Shown here: positions 16,459-25,685 of the stretch, piece by piece | How the letters are laid out: every line of letters begins with the position of its first letter | Numbering within the stretch: the first letter of the stretch is position 1 | Source: an uncultured Alphaproteobacteria bacterium | Lineage (GTDB): Bacteria > Pseudomonadota > Alphaproteobacteria > SP197 | Reading direction: 5' to 3' | Length of the DNA: 64,000 nucleotides | NCBI GenBank assembly: GCA_958295695.1 | Contig: OY282363.1 | Span: 868,001 to 932,000 of the forward strand | Notes under the pieces: model-generated | Database searches by the model: none | What the model was told of the DNA's origin: nothing | Seen by the model: only the letters and a program-made list of their open reading frames with translations | Made by a program: the position numbers and the translations under genes

Positions 16459-19400
16459 TTGAACGACGGGTTTCAGAAGACGCTGGACCACATCCGGTCC
16501 ATTGCCGGGTCCGAAGCCGAGAAGGGACGTCTCTTCGAGCGGCTGATGAAGGCATACTTCGTCAAGGACCCCCTCTACGCGGAACGCTTCTCCGACGTCC
16601 GGCTGTGGTCCGAGTGGGCGGGTTCGCGGCCCGGCTTCGACGCCACCGATACGGGCATCGATCTCGTCGCCGAAGAGCGCGAGGGCGGCCATTGCGCCAT
16701 CCAGTGCAAGTGCTACGCCCCCGGCACGCGGATATCGAAGCCCGACCTCGACTCGTTCATCGCCGCCTCGGCCCGCGATCCTTTCACCGCCCGCATCGTC
16801 GTCGATACCGGCGACGGGTGGGGGCCGAACGCCGTCAAGACCATCCTGCCCTTGAAGCCCGCCTGCGCGGTGCTCCGCTTCGGCGACCTCGCAAGCCGCC
16901 CGTTCGACTGGCCGGACCTCGTCCGCGGCCAACCGGAAGACCTGTCTTTCCGGCGCGAACCCTACAGCTTGCGCCCGCACCAACGCGCCGCGTTCGACGA
17001 CGTGACCACCGGCTTCGCGGCGCACGACCGCGGCAAGCTCGTCATGGCCTGCGGCACCGGCAAGACCTTCACGGCGCTGCGCATCGCGGAGGCCGCCGCC
17101 GGCGTCGGCGGCCGGACGCTCTATCTGGTGCCGTCGATTTCGTTGTTCGCGCAGTCGATGCGCGAATGGGCGACGCAGAAGACGATCCCGCACCGCTACG
17201 TCGGCATCTGTTCGGACACCCGCGCAGGTCGCAACGACGAGGACGCATCGCTTCAGGAACTCGAAATCCCCGTCACCACGGACCCGCCGGCGGTCTCCCT
17301 GGCGCTGCGCGAGGCGCGATCGGACGCGATGACGGTCGTCTTCTGCACCTACCATTCGCTCGGCATCGTCGAGCAGGCCCAGAACGAAGGCGCCCCGGCG
17401 TTCGATATCGTCCTCTGCGACGAAGCCCACCGGACGACCGGCGTCGAGCGTCCCGGCGACAAGACCTCGCCGTTCGTGCTGGTGCACGACGCGCAACGGA
17501 TACGCGTCGCGAAGCGCCTTTACATGACCGCCACGCCGCGCCTTTACACGGAGAGCGCCAAGGCGAAGGCGGCCCGCCATGACGTCGACGTGTTCTCGAT
17601 GGACGACCCGGACACCTACGGGCCGGAGTTCCATCGCCTGCCGTTTTCCAGGGCCGTCGAGCGGAACCTGCTTTCCGACTACAAGGTCGTGGTTCTCGCC
17701 ATGTCCGAGCAACGCGTCGATGCGGCCTTGCAAGCGCACCTGGCGTCGGACGAAAGCGAGATCAACATCACGGACGCGGCCAAGATCGTCGGCTGCTGGC
17801 GCGCATTGCAGAACCCGGAGAACAAGCGTTCCGGGGACGGTTCCGCCTCTCCCCTTTCCCGCGCGATCGCGTTCACCAACACCATCGCCTCGTCGAAGCG
17901 GCTGGACGCCCATTGGGACGGCATCGTCGGACGCGCCATCGAACTGTTGCCCGAGGCCGAGCGGCCCGGCGCGTTCCGTTGCGAGACGCGCCACGTCGAC
18001 GGGCAGCACCACGCGCTCGAACGCAAGGCGCGGATCGAATGGCTCAAGGCCGGCTCCGAAGGCGCCTGCAGCATTCTCTCGAACGCGCGCTGCCTCTCCG
18101 AAGGCATCGACGTGCCGGCCCTCGACGCCGTGCTCTTCATGAGTCCGCGCAACTCCCAGGTCGACATCGTACAGGCCGTCGGTCGCGTCATGCGGAAGGC
18201 CGAAGGCAAGACCTACGGCTACATCGTGCTGCCGGTCGCCGTGCCGGCGGGCGTCGATCCGGCGGACGCGCTCGACGACAACGAACGCTTCGCGGCGGTC
18301 TGGAGCGTGCTGCGCGCGCTGCGCTCGCACGATGACCGGTTCGGCGCCGAGATCAACAAGATCGACCTCAACGACACGCCGACCGACCGCATCATCTTCA
18401 CCGGCGACGGGGTCGACGTCCCGGATACCGGGAGCCTGCCCTTCCCACCGCTCGATCTGCCGCCCGACGCGATCTACGCCAGGATCGTCGAGAAATGCGG
18501 CGACCGGAAATACTGGGAGACCTGGGCCCGGGACGTGGCCGACATCTTCGCGCGGCTCGTCCACCGCATCGACGCGCTTCTGGCCAACCCCGACAACGAG
18601 ACCCTGCGCGAGTGGTTCGACGCCTTCCACGAGGAGCTCGAGACGTCGATCAACGAATCGATCGACCGCGACAGCGCGGTCTCGATGATGGCGCAGCACA
18701 TCCTGACGCGGCCGGTCTTCGAGGCGCTGTTCGAGGGCTACGACTTCGCCGGCGGCAACCCGGTGGCCCGCGCGCTCGACGCGCTGCGGGGGGATTTCGG
18801 GGAGTTCGGACTCGAGAACGAGACCCGCGACCTGGAAGGCTTCTACGAAAGCGTGCGGCTGCGCGCCCGCGGCCTCGACAACAGCGAGGCGCGCCAGCGG
18901 GTGTTGATGGAGCTCTACGAGAAGTTCTTCGCCACGGCGCTGAAGAAGGACGCGGATCGCCTCGGCATCGTCTACACGCCGGTCGAGGTCGTGGACTTCA
19001 TCCTGGCGAGCGCCGACCGCGTGCTGCGAAGCGAGTTCGGCCGGGGCCTGAGCGACGAGGGCGTCCACGTCCTCGACCCCTTCTCCGGAACCGGCATCTT
19101 CCTGGTCCGGCTGCTCCAGTCGGCGCTGATCCGGGACTCCGACCTCGCCCGGAAATACCACGAGGAGCTTCACGCCAACGAGATCGTCCTGCTCGCCTAT
19201 TACATCGCCGCCGTCCACATCGAGGAGGCGTTCCACGGCCGCCGCGGAACGGAAAGCGCTTACGAACCCTTCGACGGCATCGTCCTGACCGACACGTTCA
19301 ACCTGCACACCGACAGGACCGGCTTCCCCAAGGTCTGGCTGCCGGACAACAGCGCGCGCGTGGAGCGCCAGCAGAAGGCGCCGATCCAGGTCGTCGTCGG

Positions 19401-21315
19401 CAACCCGCCGTGGTCGGCGGGGCAGCGGAGCTCCGCGGACGACAATCCCAACGTGGATTACCCGGAGATGGAGAAGCGTATCTCCGAGACCTACGCCGCC
19501 CGCTCGAAGGCGACGCTCAAGAACAGCCTCTACGATACCTACAAGATGGCGATCCGCTGGGCCTCGGATCGTATCGGCAATCGGGGCGTCGTCGCTCTCG
19601 TCACCAACGGCTCCTGGATTGACGGCAACGTGGATTCGGGGGTACGCGCCTGCCTGGCCGAAGAGTTCACCGCCATCCATGTCCTGAACCTGCGGGGCAA
19701 CCAGCGGACCCAGGGTGAACGCTCGCGCCGGGAAGGCGGCAAGATCTTCGGCCAAGGCTCCCGCGCGCCAGTGGCGATCACGATCCTGGTCCGCAACCCG
19801 GACGCCGCCCATGACGGCTGCCGCATCCTCTATCGCGACGTCGGGGACTACCTCAAGCGCGAGGAGAAGCTGGCCTTCCTGCGCGAGGCCGGCTCCATCG
19901 CGGGCATCGACGACTGGCGGGAGATCGCGCCCGACCGGCACCACGACTGGATCGGCCAACGCAGCGACGAGTTTCAAGCCCTCTACCCGCTGGGATCGAA
20001 GGACGCCAAGGCGGGGAGGACGGACGAGGCGGTATTCGCGCTGTTCAGCAATGGGTACCAGTCTGGTTGGGATACCGCAGTATACAACTTCTCCTACGAG
20101 GCTTGCGCCGAGAATGCTCGCCATATGGTGGAAGACTATCTTGCCGCTCTCCGGGATGTAGGGACTACACAAGATGGTATCCCGGATGTGGATAGAATCG
20201 CACGTAGACATTCTTCGAGTATTCGATGGAATAGAGAACTGAAACGCCGAATTAGGCAACGTATCCCTGCTGAATTTTCCAAAGATAAAATTCTGATAGT
20301 AGCATACAGACCGTTTGTTAAGCAGTACCTATATGCAGATTATATGTTCTCATCTGCACCCGGGCAAATGAGAAATATCTTCCCTGATTCTTCAAAAGAA
20401 AACCGAATAATTTGCGTTACAGGAACAGGATCAACCAAACCATTTTCAGCTTTCATGGTCAATTCTATGACGGATCGAGAACTCATATCGAAGGGCCAAT
20501 TATTCCCGCGATACAGATTTCAACGACCATCGGACGCCCAGGGAGATCTTCCCGGAATCGGCCACGGCTTGGAGCGGGTCGACAACATCACCGATAGCGC
20601 CCTTCATGCCTTCCGCGTGCGCTACGCTGACAACACGATCGGCAAGGACGACGTCTTCGATTACGTTTACGGCGTCCTTCACGCCCCCGACTGGCGCGAG
20701 CGCTTTGCCAACGACCTCGCCAAGGAACTGCCGCGCATTCCCTTCGCGGCGGATTTTCACGCCTTCGCCGAGGCCGGGCGCGCCCTCGCAGCCCTGCATC
20801 TGGGCCACGAGGCTTGCGAGGAATATCCCCTGGAAACTGTGTTTTCCGGCTCAGGCGAACCGCGACCGGAGCATTTCCGCATCGGCGATCGGGCGATGCG
20901 GTTCGACGACGAAAAGACAATCCTCCGCGTCAACGACCACGTGAGCCTGCGCGGCATCCCTGCCGAGGCGCACGAATACCAAGTCAATGGGCGAACCCCT
21001 CTCGAATGGTTCATCGACCGCTACCGCATCGTCCGCGACAGGGAGAGCGGCATCGTCAACGACCCGAACGGCTGGTTCGACGACCCGCGCGACCTGATCG
21101 CCGCAATCCGCCGCGTCATCCATGTCAGTGTGGAAACCGTCCGTATCGTCGCGGCCCTGCCCGAACCGCTGGCCGACGACGAATCCGATCCTGCTCGCGC
21201 CGCGTCCGCCTTCCGGGCCGAGGCCCACCGCCAGTCCCTCGTCGTCGCCCGCGGCGCGCGGGCGCGGGAGGACCAGGAATTCGTCGACGCCATCTCCGAT
21301 TGGAACCATGAATGA
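16459..21315 (+). CDS. Type ISP single-chain restriction-modification enzyme
   Basis: 1618 residues. The start is TTG 16459, supported by GGGGAG 8 bases upstream. Domains in order: Mrr-like nuclease (GIDLVAEE...QCKCY, Lys84); superfamily 2 translocase with Walker A MACGTGKT (196-203), DEAH (321-324) and QAVGRVMRKAEGKTYGYI; a helical coupler; gamma-class N6-adenine methylase with DPFSGTGIFLVR (from 873) and NPPW (982-985); then a target-recognition domain to the end. Such enzymes methylate one strand of an asymmetric site and cleave unmodified DNA after translocation. All catalytic motifs are present. The stretch 20080-20540, inside the recognition domain, is markedly AT-richer than the rest. 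The gene overlaps mazF by 4 bp. Confidence 0.95.
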   Translation: MNDGFQKTLDHIRSIAGSEAEKGRLFERLMKAYFVKDPLYAERFSDVRLWSEWAGSRPGFDATDTGIDLVAEEREGGHCAIQCKCYAPGTRISKPDLDSFIAASARDPFTARIVVDTGDGWGPNAVKTILPLKPACAVLRFGDLASRPFDWPDLVRGQPEDLSFRREPYSLRPHQRAAFDDVTTGFAAHDRGKLVMACGTGKTFTALRIAEAAAGVGGRTLYLVPSISLFAQSMREWATQKTIPHRYVGICSDTRAGRNDEDASLQELEIPVTTDPPAVSLALREARSDAMTVVFCTYHSLGIVEQAQNEGAPAFDIVLCDEAHRTTGVERPGDKTSPFVLVHDAQRIRVAKRLYMTATPRLYTESAKAKAARHDVDVFSMDDPDTYGPEFHRLPFSRAVERNLLSDYKVVVLAMSEQRVDAALQAHLASDESEINITDAAKIVGCWRALQNPENKRSGDGSASPLSRAIAFTNTIASSKRLDAHWDGIVGRAIELLPEAERPGAFRCETRHVDGQHHALERKARIEWLKAGSEGACSILSNARCLSEGIDVPALDAVLFMSPRNSQVDIVQAVGRVMRKAEGKTYGYIVLPVAVPAGVDPADALDDNERFAAVWSVLRALRSHDDRFGAEINKIDLNDTPTDRIIFTGDGVDVPDTGSLPFPPLDLPPDAIYARIVEKCGDRKYWETWARDVADIFARLVHRIDALLANPDNETLREWFDAFHEELETSINESIDRDSAVSMMAQHILTRPVFEALFEGYDFAGGNPVARALDALRGDFGEFGLENETRDLEGFYESVRLRARGLDNSEARQRVLMELYEKFFATALKKDADRLGIVYTPVEVVDFILASADRVLRSEFGRGLSDEGVHVLDPFSGTGIFLVRLLQSALIRDSDLARKYHEELHANEIVLLAYYIAAVHIEEAFHGRRGTESAYEPFDGIVLTDTFNLHTDRTGFPKVWLPDNSARVERQQKAPIQVVVGNPPWSAGQRSSADDNPNVDYPEMEKRISETYAARSKATLKNSLYDTYKMAIRWASDRIGNRGVVALVTNGSWIDGNVDSGVRACLAEEFTAIHVLNLRGNQRTQGERSRREGGKIFGQGSRAPVAITILVRNPDAAHDGCRILYRDVGDYLKREEKLAFLREAGSIAGIDDWREIAPDRHHDWIGQRSDEFQALYPLGSKDAKAGRTDEAVFALFSNGYQSGWDTAVYNFSYEACAENARHMVEDYLAALRDVGTTQDGIPDVDRIARRHSSSIRWNRELKRRIRQRIPAEFSKDKILIVAYRPFVKQYLYADYMFSSAPGQMRNIFPDSSKENRIICVTGTGSTKPFSAFMVNSMTDRELISKGQLFPRYRFQRPSDAQGDLPGIGHGLERVDNITDSALHAFRVRYADNTIGKDDVFDYVYGVLHAPDWRERFANDLAKELPRIPFAADFHAFAEAGRALAALHLGHEACEEYPLETVFSGSGEPRPEHFRIGDRAMRFDDEKTILRVNDHVSLRGIPAEAHEYQVNGRTPLEWFIDRYRIVRDRESGIVNDPNGWFDDPRDLIAAIRRVIHVSVETVRIVAALPEPLADDESDPARAASAFRAEAHRQSLVVARGARAREDQEFVDAISDWNHE

Positions 21316-21659
21316 GGCGCGGCGAGATATGGACGGTTTCCGGCGGCGGAGACTACACGGGCAAACCGCGTCCGGCGGTTATCGTCCAGAACGACGATTT
21401 CGACGGCACCGATTCGATCACGCTCTGCCCCTTCACGACCGATCCTGCCGAAGCGCCGTCGATCCGCCTCCCGATCGAACCGAACGAGCGCAACGGGATC
21501 GACGCACCGTCTCGTATCATGGTGGACAAGATCACCACCGTATCGAAACAGAGGATCGGCGAGCGGATCGGCGAACTCGACGGCGAGAACGTCGCGCGGC
21601 TCGATCAGGCGGTGACGACGTTCCTGGGTTTGATGGTTTCGCAAGGAGCCATGCGTTGA
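21312..21659 (+). CDS. MazF/PemK-type endoribonuclease toxin
   Basis: 115 residues. ATG 21312 overlaps the restriction enzyme stop (ATGA), implying coupled translation. It has the MazF fold signature: MRRGEIWTVSGGGDYTGKPRPAVIVQ, ITLCPFTTD, then IMVDKITTVSKQRIGERIGEL and a C-terminal helix. MazF proteins cut mRNA at short motifs. No MazE-like antitoxin lies upstream, where one is expected; the next gene has no recognisable antitoxin DNA-binding motif. It may be a toxin controlled by its neighbours or an effector attached to the restriction system. Confidence 0.88.
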   Translation: MRRGEIWTVSGGGDYTGKPRPAVIVQNDDFDGTDSITLCPFTTDPAEAPSIRLPIEPNERNGIDAPSRIMVDKITTVSKQRIGERIGELDGENVARLDQAVTTFLGLMVSQGAMR

Positions 21660-21703
21660 CGAGCGATGACGGCGCCAAGCCCGCAAGTGGACACGGAAAG
21701 ACA

Positions 21704-22684
21704 ATGACGACAACGGCAAAAGACTATCTACAATTGCCGGATAGCCATGATATTCCGTGGATATGCTGGCTCAGGCCCAGACTGCAATACTCATTTCGAT
21801 GTTGCACCGAAAAACGACAAGAGTATACACTAAACGAACCATTCATCGACTCCGTATTTGGAGAGCATCACAATCTATACTTGAGAGGACGAGGCTTCTA
21901 TGCGACTGGTAGAATTCTTGACCGTCAATATCTAGGTGAAATTATGAAAGAGTACCGCCGAGCAAGCGCTCACAGTCAAATAAGGAATATGATCCAATTT
22001 AGCGAATCACTCAACAAGCATCATTGGTGGAATAATCACGCCGCAATGGAGATTTCAAAATTGTATGATATGCTGACATCGGTATTTTTGGATAGAGACA
22101 GACTCCCTACATCCAATATCTATCTTGGAGTTGAAATGTGTCTTAAGGCCGTTTGTACGCACGCAAGATTCCGAGAACACGGAACATGGAAATTCCCAAA
22201 AACTCACAATATGATAAAGGTGTGGGATAGGCTGCCGAAAGGCTTACAGAATGATCTCATACAGGCTTCCGTAGCTTTCAAAAAAGAATATGCCACCTAC
22301 CGAGATACAGTGAGTGGCATATTGGAATCGGCTACCCGGCAAGCCACTGGAACAATAAATATGAATGAATCGAAAAACGACACATATGTACAGTATGATC
22401 AAGAACTTGCACACGCTTGTTCGAAGAAGCCGTATTCATTATTCTTCAATGACAATGATCAATTGAATGCGGAAATGCTTTCAGACGACTGGCTTCTCGA
22501 ATCAATGAATGAGATTCGGAGTTTGAACTACCATCGGTACGGGGTAGACGATGGCTCGACATATGATCCATTGCCGGTCGAGATCGTAAATCGGATCCAT
22601 TGGATAGGGAAGTTATTTTATGAACACCTGTTCCCCGGAGAAACACACGATAATCGGAAAGTGTGGCCACTGGTGAATACATAG
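21704..22684 (+). CDS. HEPN-like protein of unknown role
   Basis: 326 residues from ATG 21704; a TTG at 21656 overlapping the mazF stop is an alternative. It is AT-rich. The middle (residues 145-205) reads IYLGVEMCLKAVCTHARF, then THNMIKVWDRLPKGLQNDL, which resembles the two-helix pattern of HEPN domains (an ExxLKA helix, a loop, and a His-rich helix ending near LP). HEPN proteins are often RNases or antitoxin partners. The fit is by eye and weak. It follows a restriction enzyme and a MazF toxin on the same strand, a defence-like setting. Confidence 0.6.
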   Translation: MTTTAKDYLQLPDSHDIPWICWLRPRLQYSFRCCTEKRQEYTLNEPFIDSVFGEHHNLYLRGRGFYATGRILDRQYLGEIMKEYRRASAHSQIRNMIQFSESLNKHHWWNNHAAMEISKLYDMLTSVFLDRDRLPTSNIYLGVEMCLKAVCTHARFREHGTWKFPKTHNMIKVWDRLPKGLQNDLIQASVAFKKEYATYRDTVSGILESATRQATGTINMNESKNDTYVQYDQELAHACSKKPYSLFFNDNDQLNAEMLSDDWLLESMNEIRSLNYHRYGVDDGSTYDPLPVEIVNRIHWIGKLFYEHLFPGETHDNRKVWPLVNT

Positions 22685-23372
22685 TATCCTGATAGCCTGA
22701 CGACTGTACGGAGATGAAAATCACTTGACAGCACCACCCGGTGGCCGTGTTGCGGTCGGGAGGATAGTCGGGTAGGTCCCTCAGTGTGCAGATCTTCAAG
22801 AGTCGCCACCGCCAGCCCCATATGTTCCAAGCCGTGTTTTCGTCGCGGTCCGTTCGCCGATTATCGAGGCTTCGACGGCCTCGCTCAACTGCCGTGTCCG
22901 ACTCCGCCCGCTGGGCCCGGCCCAATCGTTCTCTCTCCCTTGGCCATTTCCTGCACCCATTCGACGTTGGTTGTTCACACCTGATACAGCCCGCTGTAGC
23001 CCCTGCCGGGGGACGAACGGGTGTGCTCCCTTGCGCTCGCACCATCAACCGAACGACCACCGGGAGCCGGCCGCAAGGCAGCGACGCGTTTCGGGAGAAC
23101 GCATCGCCGAACGGCGCTCTCATGCCCCGCCGGGCAGGCCGGCGCCGGAAACTTTTTCTCATGCCCGGTCGCACGCCTGCGCGAGTCTGCGCGCGTCCGT
23201 CGCAATTCCGTAGGAAACCCGCGTTTCCACCGTGTTGCGGGAGCCATATGTTCATCCTACGTTCTCATCCATGATCCGTAACACGCCTCGATTCCCGGCG
23301 CTTGGCGCACCGTCCTGGCCATCCGCCAGGGCTGACCGTTCCTGCCGGGGACCGGTATTGCGCCCGCCCCCG
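22685..23372. other. Gene-free stretch, 690 bp
   Basis: No frame with family features on either strand and no clear repeats. It separates the restriction cluster from the mobilisation genes and is the natural place for their promoter and possibly an origin of transfer, but no nick-site motif could be recognised. Confidence 0.4.
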
Positions 23373-23519
23373 ATGCCGTTCGGCCCGATCCCCGGCTCCT
23401 TCGTGTTCCTCGTCGCGATCGGCATGCTCGACCGGATCTGGCTGCCTCGGTTCCACGACGCCAACGCCGCCGGCGCACGCGATCCCGAGGCCGGCGCCGT
23501 TGAAGCGAACGTGCCGTGA
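23373..23519 (+). CDS. Small membrane protein upstream of the coupling protein
   Basis: 48 residues from ATG 23373. A hydrophobic segment (GSFVFLVAIGMLDRIWLP) precedes an Ala/Glu-rich tail. Its stop overlaps the GTG start of the traD-like gene (GTGA), which supports translation. Small membrane proteins beside coupling proteins may assist their membrane assembly. No strong ribosome site was found. Confidence 0.5.
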   Translation: MPFGPIPGSFVFLVAIGMLDRIWLPRFHDANAAGARDPEAGAVEANVP

Positions 23520-25684
23520 CCGGGGCCGGGGGCGATACCGGGCGCGGGGTCCGCGCCGCCGCCCGCGGCTTGCGTACTTGGCGGCGGCTCGCCGGCATGG
23601 TCCTCGCCGCCGCCCTGATCGGCGCCGCCAGCGCCGCCGCCTGGAAGGCCGCGCGCACCACCACGGGCCACGAATGGTACGCCGTCGGCATGCTCGTGCT
23701 CGCCGAGACCCTCATCGACGCCGGCCTGAGCCCCCACCGGCCCAAGGACGTGCGCCACCCCGACGGACGCGTCGAGACCGTGACCCTCGGCACCATCGCC
23801 AACCACCGGCCGCTGATCGCGTTGCGGAGCCAGATGCTCGACGACCTCCTGAACGCCGCCCTGCTCGGATCGGGGATCGGCGCCGGCATCGTCGTCGCGG
23901 CCCTTGTCGCGCTCCACTACGCGGGCCGCAGGCTCAAGCGCGGACGGCGCCTGCGCGGCGGCGAACTGGTCTCCGCAAGGCAACTCCGCCGCCGCGTCGC
24001 GCCGCCACGCCTTCCGCTACCGTTCGGGCCGCCGCGCGAACCGCCCTACCGCATCGCCGGCATCCCCTGGCCCGGCCGCGCCGAGACCCGCCACACCATC
24101 GTCTCCGGCACCACCGGCTCCGGTAAGACCGTCCTCATCGCCGATCTCGTCGAACAGATCCGCGCGCGCGGCGAGCGCTGCGTCCTCTACGACAAGATGG
24201 GCAGCTACGCCGAGACCTTCTTCGATCCCCAACGCGACGTCCTCCTCAACCCCCTCGACGCCCGCGCACCGCGCTGGTCGCCCTTCCTCGAAGCCCGCAA
24301 CGCGCGCGACTTCGACACCATGGCCGCCGCCCTCATCCCCCGCCAGAAGGACGCCGTCGATCCCTTCTGGATCACCGCCGCCCGCCAGCTGTTCTCCCAC
24401 GGCGCCGCCGTGTTCTGGAAGCAGGGCGAGACCTGCAACCGGGTCCTGGTCGAGCACCTGCTCAAGACCAGCCTCGACGCCCTCGCCGAAGCCATGGAGG
24501 GCACCGTCGCCCAGTCCATCGTCGATCCCGCTAACCCCAAGACCGCGCTATCGGTCCGCGCCATGCTCACCGCCAACATCGGCGCCCTCGAACTGCTGCC
24601 CGATGAGGGACCGCCGTTCTCCATCCGCGACTGGATCGGGAACGACGGCGGAAGCGGGTTCCTGTTCCTGACCTCGCGCGGCGACCAGCACGCCAGCCTG
24701 CGCGGGCTGATCTCCACCTGGCTCGAGATCGCCGTCAACGCGCTCTTGTCGCTGCCGCGCGACGACGGGCGGCGCATCTGGATCGTGCTCGACGAGTTGC
24801 CCACCTTGCACCAGGTCCCGAGCCTGCGGCCCGGCCTCGCCGAGAGCCGCCAGTTCGGCGGCTGCTTCGTGCTCGGGGTGCAGGTGTTCTCGGCGCTGCG
24901 CGACCTCTACGGGCGCGACGGGGCGGAGACCGTCTCCGGGCTCTGCGGCACCCGCGTGGTGCTCGCCGCCCCGGACCGCGACACCGCGGAATGGTCGGCC
25001 GAGAGCCTGGGGCGGGCGGAGATCGAGGAGATGGCCGAGAGCGTCAACTACGGCGCCGAGACGCCGCGCGACGGGGTGACGCTGGGCGCGCGCCGCGCGC
25101 TGCGCCCGCTGGTGCTACCGGCCGAGATCGCCCGCCTCGACAGCCTCGCCGGCTATCTCAAGTTCCCCGGCGCGTGGCCGGTCGCGCGGATCAAGCTGCG
25201 GTATGAACAACGCCCCAAGGTTGCCGAGCGGTTCGTGCCGAGGGCGGAAGGGGAAGCGGGCGCCGGAGAGGTGGCGGCGCCCGGAGAAGCCGAGCGCGAG
25301 GCTGCCCGACCGGGTTCGAAAACCACGGAAGGAAAACCGGGCGGGACGAAGGACGTGATCGGGCCGGCGCCCGACGCGGAGGCCACGCTCGACTTGTGGG
25401 AACTCGACCCGACGGCGGCGGATTGGGCGGAACGGGACCTCGAAACGGGGGCAATGAGCCGCGCCGCCGAAGGCTGGCCGGAGGAGATCGCCCCGTTACC
25501 GGCGGCGACCTATGCGGGCGGAGAGAACGCGGAGGCCTTCCAGCCGAGCCCCGGAGAAGAACGTTCCACGGAAGGCAACGGTGGGGACACGGGCGACGGT
25601 TCCCCGGTTGCGAACCGGCCGGACGCGCGGGACGGATCCGCCTCCGGCGACGAGAAACCGGCGAGCGGGCTGATCCGGATCTGA
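23516..25684 (+). CDS. TraD-type coupling protein (T4CP)
   Basis: 722 residues, GTG start 23516. Two N-terminal membrane helices (residues 23-44 and 112-136) flank a small periplasmic part. The ATPase domain has Walker A SGTTGSGKT (198-205), Walker B RIWIVLDELPTLHQV (Asp426, Glu427) and VLGVQVFSALRDLYG. This is the TraD/TrwB hexameric DNA pump that brings the relaxase-DNA complex to a type IV secretion channel. The C-terminal 160 residues are acidic and low in complexity, the region that usually contacts the relaxosome. It is followed after 1 bp by the relaxase. No secretion-channel genes are in the window. Confidence 0.92.
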   Translation: MTGAGGDTGRGVRAAARGLRTWRRLAGMVLAAALIGAASAAAWKAARTTTGHEWYAVGMLVLAETLIDAGLSPHRPKDVRHPDGRVETVTLGTIANHRPLIALRSQMLDDLLNAALLGSGIGAGIVVAALVALHYAGRRLKRGRRLRGGELVSARQLRRRVAPPRLPLPFGPPREPPYRIAGIPWPGRAETRHTIVSGTTGSGKTVLIADLVEQIRARGERCVLYDKMGSYAETFFDPQRDVLLNPLDARAPRWSPFLEARNARDFDTMAAALIPRQKDAVDPFWITAARQLFSHGAAVFWKQGETCNRVLVEHLLKTSLDALAEAMEGTVAQSIVDPANPKTALSVRAMLTANIGALELLPDEGPPFSIRDWIGNDGGSGFLFLTSRGDQHASLRGLISTWLEIAVNALLSLPRDDGRRIWIVLDELPTLHQVPSLRPGLAESRQFGGCFVLGVQVFSALRDLYGRDGAETVSGLCGTRVVLAAPDRDTAEWSAESLGRAEIEEMAESVNYGAETPRDGVTLGARRALRPLVLPAEIARLDSLAGYLKFPGAWPVARIKLRYEQRPKVAERFVPRAEGEAGAGEVAAPGEAEREAARPGSKTTEGKPGGTKDVIGPAPDAEATLDLWELDPTAADWAERDLETGAMSRAAEGWPEEIAPLPAATYAGGENAEAFQPSPGEERSTEGNGGDTGDGSPVANRPDARDGSASGDEKPASGLIRI

Positions 25685-25685
25685 G

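Noticed and set aside
16390..20259. A 1289-codon open frame on the minus strand
   Set aside because: It is the exact antisense of the Type ISP gene in high-GC DNA. It has no family motifs and an odd Val/Asp/Arg-rich composition, while the plus frame has every expected motif.
22700..23250. Group II intron remnant
   Set aside because: A few minus-strand stretches looked vaguely like intron-encoded sequence, but no reverse-transcriptase motif or domain V hairpin could be found.
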